A stretch of DNA of 64,000 bases, taken from NCBI RefSeq assembly GCF_036884655.1, contig NC_088339.1, positions 27,237,501 to 27,301,500 on the forward strand, given 5' to 3'. How positions within the stretch are numbered: the stretch's first letter is position 1; every line of letters starts with the position of its first letter. A program made the translations under genes and the position numbers. The DNA is from Musa acuminata AAA Group (taxonomy: Eukaryota; Streptophyta; Magnoliopsida; Zingiberales; Musaceae). Under the pieces are notes generated by a model. That model was not told the origin of the DNA, did no database searches, and was given only the letters and a program-made list of their open reading frames with translations. Positions 22,602 through 35,006 of this stretch are shown in pieces.

Positions 22602-25307
22602 TTAGCACCCCGAAGCTGAACACTTACAAATACAAACGGGGTTGTAGATAAAACGCTGGGTCCTCGGTGCCTTGATCCAATCGAGTTCCAGTCTGAAATC
22701 TCCAGGTCCAGATTTAGCACCAGGAACACCACCTTCAGCATTGACAGGAAGAGACATGGCGATGACGATTCATTCTAACATTGTGCTGATAACATTGCCT
22801 TTCCACGTCAGTAAATATCGATCTAGAGGGATTTGCAAGCTTGTAATACCGAGATCAGGTTTGACTGTTTAGTCAACATCATAATAACAACATTGACAGA
22901 AGGAAACTTGCCTTCACAATATGCCAGTGATCCTTGGGAATGAAGACAAAAAGCTTGCCATGAGTTGTCTTCCTGCTGCTCTGGTGAATTGACCCAGTTC
23001 TCAGTGTATAACTTTGTATGCAATTATCACTGCAAAAAAAAAAAAAGCTGATTCTGTGCTCAAATTGAAACTAAAGAATCCTGTGTTCAAATAATAGAAT
23101 AATGATCATATTCTTGTAACTCGATCTGAGTGTCGGTCAGTGTAGAATAATAGAATGATGCAGTTCAGTGATATCTTCAGCCTGAAGAACATGAGTACAC
23201 TGACTGACAACCTATGCCTACAATCAGTTTTGGTCCAGAAAGAAAGATTAAATTTACATGTCTCCCACCATTAGAAGCAAACCTTCAATACTTATTATTA
23301 AATTAAAGCCAAAAATTTTAAAGGTAAAATCTTATTCTGTGTAGTACAATATCATGGATCCTGCATTGATTAATAACCATGGAGCAGCATGCTTCAGGAA
23401 AAAAGAATAGGCATGTACAAGTTGTAAAATCACAGAAATTAGCCATCTATCTTATACTGTGATACAAATGTTGAAATTCTGTCACGTGATCCGACTTCTA
23501 ACCAAAATTAAACACAAGATTCCATTATGGACAGCCGATATATTACCCTAAGCTACACTTGACTGTCTTACAAGACACCACCAATTAGGAACGACACTTC
23601 AAAATTCTTCAAAACAATGAAAACATTTACTAAGTTTAGATAAGAACAAATTGAAGAATTAATACAACCTCCATAAACTGAATCAGAGTACAAGTGCCAC
23701 CTCTTCAACTCCTCCTTTGAATTAAAGTTGAACACAAATATTTCACTTGGAGCCATTGGATGATCTACATTCCATGCCAGGGCTGTAAATTAACATTAAA
23801 AAGAAAAAGAAAAGCCCTCAACCAATTTCAATTTACTGTATCCCCTTTTTCAATAAACCTTGTTAAACAATTTGGAAGCAGCTAAAATTTCTCTTCATTA
23901 TTTATCTTAAATTGCCATCAAAAAATTATTGCAAAGGATTTAATTTTATTTTCAATTAATAGTAGCATTAAGATCATTAAACAATTTCATGTCATTAAGT
24001 CATGACAATATAATAAGATGCACATGTGAGCAGATTTATTTTATACTATCATGTCTGCATCAGAACAGTATAAGTCTAACGAGTTCAAAACAAATGAAGC
24101 AGGCAAGAAGCAGATCTAATTTCTGATAATTGTATGCATGCTTACAACAACCAATGCATATTGCAAAACTTCCCATGATATGAAAATGTGTTGGTAGGTA
24201 GTGTTTCATAAAAGTTCCTATAATTTCTTTGGACATCTGTCTAGTGGATATTAACTTCAAAGCAAATAGCATAATTTAAAAGTCATTTTAGAAAGTATTA
24301 ATTCTGGAAACTGACATCTTTGAGTTCAATCATTCATGGTCAACCAAATGCCACTTAGAATCAACAGGAAGGCTCTGCAACATAGTAGTGTTTACCAAAT
24401 TGTCTTTCTACTTTTTTTCTCGCTCATTGTCCACGGTTCTACTTGATTCCAACCAATTTTAAACGTTGTTTTAACTCTCACCAGACATGCATGTTACAAT
24501 ATAGTGACACACAAAAATGCATCACCCTGTGGTCAATCAACTTATAATATATGGATCTGCAGTGATGACTTCAGAAATTCATAATCGTGATCCTTTCGTG
24601 CAATGCTAGTTAGGCAATAAAAATACACTTGAAAGAAGTCATATTACAGGAGACAGTGATATCCTCAATTGCTGGATATTTTCTGTCAGCCACTCAACTA
24701 CGATTTTCTTGGGACGAGGATTTGTTGTCCCTTGTGATGCATCGTCACTTTGGCCCATAACTTTATTCTTGAAAAAGACATCTTGCTAGATGTGGAACAA
24801 TGAGGATACGACAACGACATTGAATAATTTGGACTTGTTGATGGCAAAAGGACCTATATTTCGACGTACATAAGATGTGGGAATCATGGATTAGGTTTTC
24901 CAGTAGGGGCAAAAACATAGACAATGTGAAAGCTTTCTTACGAATGCGCACCTTCTTGCAGTATTACTGACCCAATTCCCTTCGATTGGAGACGTATTTA
25001 TTCTTTCTTGAATCAATACTTGGCCATTTCAAAAAGCTAGAAGTTTCTACACTGCAAGAACTGACGAACCATCAGCACCTTCTTCCCTTCATCATCTACC
25101 CCAAAGCAGAATCTTGACCCTCCCAGTCCCACCACAGCAATCGATAAAGATTCCAAGATCCAAGGACCAAAGCAAAACCAAGATCGAATAAAGATTTTGT
25201 AGAAGCCTATTTCCCATTCAAGGCTGGACTTCTCCGATGAATACGACGACATTACCTAACTTTATGGCGTCGATTGACGATCGAAGGAGAGCCCGAATCC
25301 TCGACAT
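22602..25307 (-). pseudogene. CIA30: CIA30-family (complex I intermediate-associated protein 30) pseudogene
   Basis: Homologous to plant At1g17350-type CIA30 proteins, which help assemble mitochondrial complex I. Exon 1 (25307-25256) starts MSRIRALLRSSIDAIKL. Exon 2 (23782-23669) gives ALAWNVDHP, then FNFNSKEELKRWHLYSDSVY. The two exons that should follow (LSSASLEI... and the FDGFIDLD... block) are absent between 22912 and 23669. The next recognisable exon (23029-22912) has [20 protein letters not shown] but opens with stops (TGA TAA) in its own frame. It also has five T where four keep frame (22948-22952) and ends in a GC donor (AAG|GCAAGT). The last exon (22832-22602) reads [16 protein letters not shown]... 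and [10 protein letters not shown]...[12 protein letters not shown]. Its acceptor is GCAA instead of GCAG, and an in-frame TGA sits where MNPS normally is. Missing exons plus several lesions make this a pseudogene. Confidence 0.85.
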
Positions 25308-25959
25308 GGATCCGGCGCCGCGGCAGTAGCCCGATCGGAGTATCCTGAGGGCATTCGAGAGGCGCATGGGCGGCGAGGAGTTTCTCTTGAAGATTGCCCA
25401 TCAGACGACTACCACCGGTTCTTGAAAAACCGTCAGGGGTGACGTCACCTCGCAGTTCACCCGTAGGAGATCGGTGGAGCCCATCCGCGTGGATGCCACG
25501 TGCTCCGGATGACGAGGGCATTTGTAGAAGGCAGCCGGGTCGGGTCCGAATCAACGACTGACTCGAACGGTCCGGTCCATTGTGAGGGAAACGAGTCAAC
25601 CGACTCCGCAGACCAGTCCTCGTGGTCGGTTTATATCCCTCCGATCGGAACATATTGTCCACACGTATCTTAAAGCATGTCAAGAACTCCAGTGCTGTGC
25701 ATTCAGAAACCGAGGCAAAATCACATCTATTATCTCTTAGAGCATGTCGAGAACATATATATGTATATGTTTTGGATGTGTAGGTAAATATTTATAGATG
25801 TTTGATGTGAATAATTGGGAGACTGCAGATCAATTTCTCTAAGAATCGTTTGATATGTTTGGTTAGTCATCAGAACAAAGAACGAAATCAACTTTATTTG
25901 GTCAGCTGTAGATGGTAAAGCATTGCAGATAAATGTCTTGGACTGTGTTTAGGATCTGG
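25308..25959. other. Upstream region of the CIA30 pseudogene
   Basis: The first 380 bp are GC-rich, consistent with a former promoter/leader. The 143-codon open frame at 25252-25683 (-) overlaps the CIA30 start in another frame and has no family features, so I treat it as chance. The rest shows nothing recognisable. Confidence 0.5.
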
Positions 25960-26370
25960 CTAAAATATGATACTTAATGGGAAGAAAGAACAGGGTTGTG
26001 AGCTATTTATCATGTGCAGAGAGAGCTGCAGGAGCTGCAGTCTTCTTCCTATACTGTTGCAGATCCTCATCTTGACATGATCAGTGAGTGCTTCCAATAC
26101 TGTTCCTTTCTTTCCTGCAGCAAACTCCTCACTGCCATGGAAAAATAATTGAGAGAGAGATGAAAAGACTCTGGCTAGAAAAGATAAACAAGCTTCTATT
26201 GCATATTGTTGATGCAAGTACTTGTGGTCTTCAATCATATCTTCCGCTTTGGTAGGCAGAAGGTGTCTATCATAGAGTGAAAAGAATCTTGAGCTTGCAA
26301 GCCTAACAACTGGTTGCTTGTGAAGCTTTATGATATCAAGCACAGAAATATCGTGCAGGCTGAGACCAGA
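25960..26370 (-). CDS. Unidentified exon-like ORF
   Basis: An open frame preceded by an AG acceptor (ACAG at 26374-26371) reads SGLSLHDISVLDIIKLHKQP, then RFFSLYDRHLLPTKAEDMIE, and continues about 130 residues to a TAA-type end near 25960. The composition is that of a real helical protein (FFSLYDRHLLP, QQYAIEACLSFLARVF), not a shadow of another gene. I do not recognise the family. No convincing 5' exons were found in 26400-28600, where the equivalent frame quickly meets stops. It may be the last exon of a gene whose upstream part is lost, or a fragment of a transposed gene. Confidence 0.35.
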   Translation of the reverse strand, partial: SGLSLHDISVLDIIKLHKQPVVRLASSRFFSLYDRHLLPTKAEDMIEDHKYLHQQYAIEACLSFLARVFSSLSQLFFHGSEEFAAGKKGTVLEALTDHVKMRICNSIGRRLQLLQLSLHMINSSQPCSFFPLSIIF

Positions 26371-28611
26371 TCTGTTCAGAAATGAGACATTAGTTGAAAC
26401 CTAGTTGCTGATGTTGAATGATCTCAATTCCAGACTGGTTAGAAAGAAGAAAAAGTGTTCCTCGAATCATTTGCAGACAATAATATGAAGTCCCTAGTCA
26501 TCATGAGCTGAACCAACATTGATAGAGAGCAGCAGTAGGTCCAGGTATGCAGAAAGGGGCTTGTGCTGCAGCACTAATGATAGAGAAATCTATGTAGTTG
26601 AGGAGGAAGTGGTGATAGAGTTGTTATCATAGGAAGCTGGAGGCATGTAAGGTATCCGAAGGGTCAACATCCTTTGAACCATGAGATTGCTTTGTGTGTG
26701 TCATTGCCACTAACAATAATGTTTTCTTTTGGGAACCTCTTTGTTTATTCCATGTAGGTTTGCATGGAGATATTTTTCTCAAATATTTCAAAATGGTGTG
26801 TTTTTGTTGAAGGAAGCTACCACTATTTTCTTAACAAGGAATTATCACCAACCTGAAGCACAGACGACATGCATTATTATTCTTCAAAGTATGAAGAACA
26901 CACTGACATTGTGTGAAGCATATCACCAATACAATTAGGCACATGATCTTTATGCCAGTTTGACCATTCAAGCAAAGTCCCAAAAGTAACATCTTGCTCT
27001 GTCCCTTTGTGGCTCAGTCAAGTTATCTTTTGATCTGACAATGGACCACAATTCAGTCCCCCAATCAAGTGATTTATCATTTCTGAACACCCAAAGGACA
27101 CCTTCTTCCCTATATGTGCTCCTTGATACCTGCTGATGACCAGAACAATCTGATTAGTAGCCATTTCTGAGTTCATCAGCCTTGTGTAACCTATGTTTTG
27201 AACTCTATGAATTACTAGTGAGGTCGCCACTACACAACCATACATTCAACTTGAATGCTGGGAGAGCTTCTTCATCACCTTCACCAAAAATCCCTCTTAC
27301 ATAATTGATGTACCACTATGTTCCTCTTAATGATTACCAGCCTTTTGTATATCATCACATGCAACTTTTCCTAGCATGCGACTATGGTGTGGATAAAGTC
27401 CCTATCTTGAATCAAAGACTTTTTGGCTTTCAACTACAAGCATGTGAAGAATCACAAGTGGATAAGTGGGATGAGATAGAAAGCATCCAGAAAAGGTGAG
27501 TTAGGAAACTGTAACCAGGAAATAGCAACCCAATATGATGGTTGGCAAGTCTTTGGTAGTTTTAGCACCCTAAATTGTCCTTGCAAAAATTCAAGTGATA
27601 AGGCACTAGATAGATGGCAAGATGTGACAGGTCATGAATTGAAATAGATCACAGATTCAATAACTCATTCAAGATTTTCTCAACTACAGACAATCAAGAG
27701 TTGAACATCACAAGGAAAAATAAATTTTCTAAGCATAGGATGAAGGTATTGTGTATGAAGACAAGGATATATAGAAGCTGCCAAGTTCATAAGCCAAACA
27801 GGAATTTGCTGATGTTACATACATAATAATCTCCAAGAAACAGACGATGCCTCATCCAAAATTTTCTCAACTACAGACAATCAAGAGTTGAATATCAAGG
27901 AAAAGGATATTTTCTAAGCATCGGGTGAAGGTGCTGCATCAAGACACATGTAAGCCAAATGGGAATTTGCTGATGTTACATAGGCAATAATCTTGAAGAA
28001 ACAGATAATAAAGGAGAATAGGTGAATAGAAAAACTAACAGTTGCAAGCTGATAGATAAATGGCATACAGGTAGAAGTCTAGATAGCATCAGGATATTTC
28101 ACTGCACTATTTCCACCTCAACAAAACAAATATTCAGTCACTGCCTATAGTAAAAATAACAGAAATTTCTGAAGCTGATACGAAGAAAACCAAAAGTTCA
28201 AATAACAATACACAAGCTAAATAAGCCACAGATATCTGAACAATGCAAAATCATATTGCAAGTACAAACATAAGAGTGTCTAAACAGCAGATATCTATTA
28301 AGTAGATTGGATGAAAGCACTCATCCATTGGTAACTAAAACTAATACAAACCCCACACTTTATACTTCCAAGTCCTAACCAAGTCTCTTATGTAATGCTA
28401 CACTGGAGCATCTCACAAGAATTATCTTGGGAGCACACTCTGCATACTAATATTTGTGACATGATAAAAGAAAAGGAAGACTGCATATATCATACAAGAA
28501 GATCACCTTCACCCAAAGATCTATTCCACTGTTGCTGAAATGATCTCATCATTTTGACACATGATTCAGCACCCTCCTGAATCATCTAACCTGAGTTCGT
28601 ATCCATTCCTT
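26371..28611. other. Spacer containing a local tandem duplication
   Basis: No gene is recognised. The right part should be the EIN3/EIL 3' UTR and terminator. A diverged direct duplication lies at 27671-28008 (listed separately). Other short ORFs have no family features. Confidence 0.5.
27671..28008. repeat. Diverged direct duplication of about 160-175 bp
   Basis: Copy 1 (27671 to about 27846) and copy 2 (about 27859-28008) share ATTTTCTCAACTACAGACAA at their starts and GGAATTTGCTGATGTTACAT near their ends. Copy 2 is about 25 bp shorter. They are adjacent, separated by about 12 bp, and have no coding content. Confidence 0.85.
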
Positions 28612-30426
28612 TCAGTAGAACCAATTGAATCCATCTTGGTTCTGCAAAGAATGCTCAATCCTCCCATGCATAGCATCTGAGGAATTCATTACAGGCATGC
28701 TAAAGCCAGACCCTATACTGAAGTCCCCACTCACCTCGAGAGGCTGGTTATTAAATTCTTGCTCAAATGGCACTATGCTCTCCTGCCTGTACTGTGCTTG
28801 CTCCACGAAGCTGGTAACTTCTTCAAAGAGATCACCAACTTCTTCCAACATGGTCACACCTCCCAAGTCCATGTTCTTGCCACCATTTATATTGTTATCA
28901 TAGAAGTTCATTAGCACATCAATTGATTTTTGCCCATCAGAAGGAATACCCAAGTCAGAGATATTAACTGGATTTGGCTGACTATTCAATGGCAAAGGCA
29001 TAATTGAAGGCTTGTTCTTGGTCACGTGGAAGCTGTTGTTCGTCATCCCAATACCTGAAGGATGAGTTTTCTGATACTTACAGAAGTATTGGTGACTGTT
29101 TCTCGCATTCCTATCAGGAAATCCATGACAGATATCATTGTGTGGGCATACCACATTATCACAGGTATAGACCCGCTGGTTTATCACCAGTTCAGACTCC
29201 GCAGCAGTTCTCTTCTGAATGATTTCCATGTCAGTCTCTTCCTTCATTGGAGATCTAATGAATTTCCCATTCCCATAACAAGCTCCAAAGTTAAAAGCAT
29301 TGCTGTCAGCATCCAGCTTATAATCCACATCCTCACTTTTGCTTTCATCAACACCTTCAACATTGTACTCGCTGCTGTTGCTGTTGAAGGAGAAGTCTCC
29401 CATGACACCACCCCCGGAGGATGGGGGTAGGCATGCATCTGGATGCAGCTTCATGAACATGTCCTCTTCCTGCTTAACAACAGCAAGCCAAGTTGCGCTC
29501 TCCTTGGCAGTCATCTTGTCTTGAAGGCATTTGGACTGCCTAACAAGCCTGCGGATCTTCTCAATGTCAGGAGACATATGCTTGATTACAGCTGTCAAGA
29601 CGCTGACCTTCCAAGCCTTCTTCAGATCGTGTGGCTTCTTGTATGGAGGCAGACCTTGTTCGCTTGGAATGGCTAGCTGAGGCCACCACTCCTCTCTCCC
29701 AGTAGGCCACCATGGTGGTGGGATTCCTTTCTCAAGGGGAAACCGCCGCTGTGGTGGATCACAGTGCTGCATAAGAGCTGACAGGAGGGAACCCAATGTT
29801 GTGTCCTGAAGTTCGTGCAATGAATGAGGACTTGCAGTTCCAGAGCTGAAATCACTGCTACAACCAGGGATCACATTATCAGCCTGGTACTTGGCTATAG
29901 CAACAGGTCCATTACGATCAAACCTGACCTTTTCTTTCCACCAACCCCTGAGATTATCAGAAGCACCACTGACAGGTTTGCCTTTCTCTGGAATTATACC
30001 ATAGACAAAGCCCTGAGCATTGCAGACCTCCATCATTTTCAGCATGTACTTGAGAATTCCGTCCTGTGCCCGAGACATCTTCTTCCGGCGGGCCTGTTCG
30101 AGGGATTGATATTGCTTAGACGCATCACCCTGCTCCTTGTTTTTGTTCTGATGCTGTTCCTTTAAGCGCTTCAGTCGCATCCGGTCCCTCCACATACGTC
30201 GTTCAAGTTCTTCTATGTCAATATCCTCATCGCTCTCTTCATCAGCAGCCTCAGCAATTTTTTCTGGTGGCAGGTCAACCAGATCTCCCACTCCCATCAT
30301 GCATTCACCCATCTGATGCTGATAGAAGCCACCATAATGGTCTTTCCTGTCATCACTGGAGGTGAAATTTTGCACGTAATTTGGGCCACCAGGATACACC
30401 ATGTCTTCAACTAATAGCCCCCCCAT
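28612..30426 (-). CDS. EIL: EIN3/EIL transcription factor (ethylene signalling)
   Basis: Uninterrupted 604-residue ORF, usual for EIN3/EIL. I start at the first ATG (30426, [14 protein letters not shown]); the open frame upstream begins with GTG, not ATG. An acidic region ([14 protein letters not shown], about 62-75) precedes the basic block [16 protein letters not shown] (76-91). The DNA-binding core follows: [20 protein letters not shown] (about 113-132), [20 protein letters not shown] (161-180), the proline-rich [14 protein letters not shown] (about 236-249) and [20 protein letters not shown] (269-288). The C-terminal half is Asn-, Ser- and acidic-rich. EIN3 proteins are nuclear, activate ERF1 and other ethylene genes, and are turned over by EBF1/2 F-box proteins. 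A CAG acceptor at 30465-30463 and a likely donor (AAAAAG|GTGCGA) at about 32624 suggest a 5' UTR intron of about 2.2 kb. The gene looks intact. Confidence 0.95.
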   Translation of the reverse strand: MGGLLVEDMVYPGGPNYVQNFTSSDDRKDHYGGFYQHQMGECMMGVGDLVDLPPEKIAEAADEESDEDIDIEELERRMWRDRMRLKRLKEQHQNKNKEQGDASKQYQSLEQARRKKMSRAQDGILKYMLKMMEVCNAQGFVYGIIPEKGKPVSGASDNLRGWWKEKVRFDRNGPVAIAKYQADNVIPGCSSDFSSGTASPHSLHELQDTTLGSLLSALMQHCDPPQRRFPLEKGIPPPWWPTGREEWWPQLAIPSEQGLPPYKKPHDLKKAWKVSVLTAVIKHMSPDIEKIRRLVRQSKCLQDKMTAKESATWLAVVKQEEDMFMKLHPDACLPPSSGGGVMGDFSFNSNSSEYNVEGVDESKSEDVDYKLDADSNAFNFGACYGNGKFIRSPMKEETDMEIIQKRTAAESELVINQRVYTCDNVVCPHNDICHGFPDRNARNSHQYFCKYQKTHPSGIGMTNNSFHVTKNKPSIMPLPLNSQPNPVNISDLGIPSDGQKSIDVLMNFYDNNINGGKNMDLGGVTMLEEVGDLFEEVTSFVEQAQYRQESIVPFEQEFNNQPLEVSGDFSIGSGFSMPVMNSSDAMHGRIEHSLQNQDGFNWFY

Positions 30427-33400
30427 AGTTACAAGGAGCACAAGAAAGAGAATCTATATTCCCTGATTATAGAATAGATTCAATGTTCGCCTGCAGTTCA
30501 AAGAACTCAGGCATTTATAAACATATGATGCTGTGCCTGAAAAGTTTGGAATTACTTTAAGAATATCACTAATTTGATAATTACATACATGCTTCCATAA
30601 AACTATTATTTGCTAGAATATCCTTTATGAATGACAAAAGAGATATACAACAAGAAGTATTAATGCAAATATGGTGAACTGTTTTAAAAGACATTCTATT
30701 TACATCATTACAATATGCATGTATTAAATATAAAGTGAAAAATCAAGTAAAAACATATTCCACAAGTAACATAAATCAGGCATGCAACATCGAGTCCATC
30801 ACCAAAAAGACAAACAAATAGGAGTGCAACAACTGAGTCTTCGACAAGAAGACATATTTATATACACATACACAATTATTAACATATAAATGCATGCATA
30901 CACATATATAAATTACAATAATCACCTTGCTTTAAGCCATAGTCACAGGATGTGTTAAAAAATCATGTGTCAACATAGATCTATTTTACATTTAGGATGA
31001 AAGAAATCACATCACACAGTCATGTTTGTCAAGAACAACCTCCTTGCTTTACAGGCAAATCTATGTAATATTAACTAACCCTGGACCCTGGACTGATGGT
31101 AACCTGCACTGGCTGCCTTTGTACATCTGCCAAGAATAGATGAACTTCTAAAATGTGTATTCCATGGATCCCCATTGCATTTCTCTTAAATGAGAAGTAT
31201 AAATGGTCCAAATAATCAACATCAGCTAGCATAGCACATCATAAAACATAATAAAAAGATTTGCAGCAAAGTTATAGACAACGGAAAACAGCTCTCTTTA
31301 CATAAATGCACGATGCAGCCTAAGTAGAAAAGTTAAAAGTCACCAAAGTTTACACGTTTGCTACAATGAAACAATTATGATATATATACTTTCTGCCCGA
31401 CAGAAAAGCAACATTACAATTATCAACATCCCCAGTAAAATTTCAGCCAAATGGAATCAAAGCATACGTTTATCATTTCTTTCAGAATAGTGATACCTAA
31501 AGATATGACACAATCATTTGCAGATTATGAAAGGATATTATGAAATTTCAAAAGACTAATTGAATTATTTTCCTAAAATCTACACAGACAGTAAAAGTAA
31601 CACCAAGAACAATCAAGTTCTCAAACCATTCAACAAGAACAAGAATCACTCAGAAACAAAAGCCCCCTAAACAAAACCAAAAGAGCAAATGAAAAAACGC
31701 TGCTCTGTCCCTTAAGCAATCCATGTTCTGTACTTCCATTTGGTCCACGCTCAACAATCAGTAAATTGAACCAAATTGAGATTTTAAACAAGAAACAAAG
31801 AACCTCTTTAGTGTGCACTAATAACCGGCAGCCATACCAGATCCAACGTGAACGGAAGAGAAGAGGTGCAAAGAAAGTGGATTAAACTGTAACTCATATC
31901 ATACTAAAAGATAAAAGGAGAGAAACAGATTTCCCAAGGGGCAAAGCGCCAGTTGGATTTTAGATTCACAATATCCAAACAATTTCTTCATTTCAGCGTG
32001 CAACAGAAGCTGAATTTGTCACCAGAAATCTTAAAATCATCGAATCCAACATAATATGAATATAATTAACGATAATAACGAACGAAAGAAGGAAAAACAA
32101 AGCATCCCGAGGTCGGTCGGACAAGATTCTGACAAGATCAGATCTTATAGAAGCCACAGAACGGAGAGATGGAGCTTATCGATCGAAAATGAACCAGAAT
32201 CCATGCAATTAAACGACAGACTATGGAAACAATTTAGGAAACAAGAGAGAGAGAGAGCAGATCCCGACACTAGTTCAATCTTCCTCGACTTCATTTCCCC
32301 GGCAACAGAAGGTTAAGAGCCAACCCGCCGAAAATCCATCCTTTTTCTTACAGGCAAGAATAAAGACCATAAAACAAGAGAAAGTCGAAGGGGGGAAAAG
32401 TGAAGGCTAATGGCTAAAGAAAGTGCCCTCCAAAACCCCAACCGCCGATCCACCAAAGAGCTTCAAACAAGCCGGAAAAGCAACAAGAAGCAACATAAGA
32501 ACAAACAAATGAATCCGAGACTTGGGAAGAGCACCGAACTCAAGCAGAGAAGAACCACAGATTCACCACAACAGAAACAGAAAAGGAGAGGGCTTTAAAG
32601 AACAGGAAGCGGAAAAATCGCACCTTTTTATCTTCCGTCCACGTTAAAAGGTTTGGTTCCACCCCAAGTGCCGCTTCTGCGCATCTACCAGACGGTGCGC
32701 GGGTGGTGATCCCCCAGAAAACTTCGACCTTCACAGAGAGCTGGGAACAAAGACAGGAAGGGAGACGAGTACAACGAAATGATAAGGGTTGCTCGGAAAT
32801 CAGAGAGAAAGAGAGAAAGGATTAAAGAAAGAAGAGTAACAGGAGGGGGGAGGTGGTCTCTTCTCTCGCTTGCAGCAGCCGCGACCTCTATTATTACCTC
32901 CCTCTGCTTTGGCTCTATCTGGCCGGTATGGCGGGGTCAACTACAGTCGTGGGAAAAGGCTAGATGGTAAAATAATGATCCAAAAATCTGAAAACTAATA
33001 TCATGCAAAAATCCTCAAACTGGCGGATCCTACCGACCATCAGAACACAACAACATCCTAAACTTCGCATGGCTTTAGGCTTTAGCCCACATGATTCATG
33101 AGCCGTATCTACCCGAGATAAATCAGCAATAAATTGACTCCATTTGCCTGCACCATAATTCCAATCACCACGTAAAGTACCTGGTTATATACTTTTACCT
33201 CCGTGAAGAGGTTAAAAATGCCAACTTTCGCCAAAAGCGGTCAACGGGGAAGGGAAGGCACGCGTCCTAAACGGTGCAACGGTGCTTCGGAACCCGCGCT
33301 CCCCCGCGACGTCCGGATCACCGTAGCGTCCGCCGGGGCTCCCCGTCGTCCGGCTCCTTGGACGGTAGCGTGGCGCGTTTGTCGTGCGCCGGCGATGACG

Positions 33401-35006
33401 AAGAGGGTCTGCAATCGTGCACGTGGGTCGCTATCGTGCGCCGTGCGGCGCATTTTAGACGAAGCCCCGTCATCCTTATCTCTTCGGCCGGTCCTTTTTC
33501 TAATAATAAAAATAAGAAAATTTGTTTTATGAATTAAAAAAAAAAAAAGGATGCAAATCTACCCGGTTACGATGTACCCGCTCGCCTACCTGCCTCGCCA
33601 TTGGAGGAAAAAGTTAGAAACGTAACATGCATTCTAAATATTAAAATATTCAACTAAAAATAACAACTATTTTCACTAAGAAACATAACATTACTACTAC
33701 TCGAACATATAAGGAAGCCTAAATCTTCATTATTTAACGGCTGAAAAGAGAAGAGCATATAAGGAGGTGTAAAACTATCAGTAAAATCCAGCATCAATCA
33801 AAGTTCATAAACTGGAAGATGAATCGTCAGAGATGCTAGGATATCATCTAACACAGAGTATCGAGGGATAATTCCCCATCAGATTCTCACGTGCATGCGA
33901 AGCAAATCCAAATGTGTCCACGTTCACCCTGTTTGGCAGTTTATTATCGTCGGGAACTCTGGTTGAGGTCCTAAGTTACTCTTCCCCTTCAACCACACTT
34001 TTTGAGGTCAACTTTGTTCCTGAGGATTAATATCGAATTTTGTTAATTTTCGACCACACACCAGATGAGACAAATTCATATATCACCTGATATTCTTGAT
34101 ATTATATCCATCCAACGAGATAATGAAATCAATATCAGACCACAATAAAAGGTGATTAATAGAATAGAAAAGCTCAAGCATAAAACTATAAACAACCATC
34201 ACTTGAGTGGTGAAACATACAAAAATTAATTACAAATCTTTAATTCTTATATTATTTGTATGAGTTAGATGAGAAAAAAAACAAAAGAAAAAGAAAGATT
34301 CAATAATTAATTCTGATTGCCATGATCTTCTGATATACTGATCTAGATATATTATGCTCTTTGATATTTCTTCTTTTGATTTATTTTTTCTCCTGGTTTC
34401 TTGAAACTCATCTAAGTTTCTAGATTTCATATCATATTTAATATTCTTTGATTAATCTAGAAAGCATGAACTCTGAAATCCTATTATTTTATATATTTTT
34501 TTCCCTTTTTCTATATAAATCTTATCTTGTGATTTCTTAGTATTCTATCACTAATCTGACTAGCCTGAACTATTAGATTATTTATAATATATTTAGTATT
34601 AAATTATATCTTATTTAATTCATATAAAGAAAAAAAATATTATGATGTTGATCACTTTCACATATCTTTCACTCCATATCTAATCTTTTTCACTAACATA
34701 ATTTATGTTTCATCATAATATTTCTTGCAAAAGAGAAGTGACAAGGAAAGCTTGTTACAGATACCGTTGCATCGGTGAATAAGAATCATGGTGATCGAGA
34801 AACACATGGCTGAATGGCTACCGAAAAAATCAAACTTGTTCAAATCCAACTCATATAAGTACAAATATGAAAGTACCTTTCTTTCTTTGAAGCTTCAGCA
34901 TACATGAGAGATTGGCAGCCATAAATTATGAGACATGGATCATTGTAGGCTGAGGCAGCCAGGCAAGAAAGTTCCAGATCACCAGTTATTCCATCTCCAG
35001 AAGAAA
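30427..35006. other. EIN3/EIL leader, intron and promoter, then spacer
   Basis: From 30427 to about 32624 lies a probable 5' UTR intron of EIN3/EIL, AT-rich and without genes. From 32624 to 33000 is its purine/pyrimidine-biased promoter-leader. At 33230-33480 there is a sharply bounded GC/CpG-rich island containing GTGCACGTGG (a CACGTG G-box). The open frames across it (33203-33532 and others) look like by-products of high GC. From 33540 to 35000 the DNA is AT-rich with no recognised gene. Confidence 0.5.

Noticed and set aside
25252..25683. 143-codon ORF on the minus strand
   Set aside because: It overlaps the CIA30 start codon in another frame, lies in GC-rich leader DNA and has no family features.
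28612..30441. Longer EIN3/EIL ORF with an extra MLLVT N-terminus
   Set aside because: The codon at 30441-30439 is GTG, not ATG. The first ATG is at 30426 and matches the family start.
33203..33532. 109-codon + strand ORF
   Set aside because: It is a by-product of the CpG-rich island; open frames occur on both strands and none resembles a protein family.
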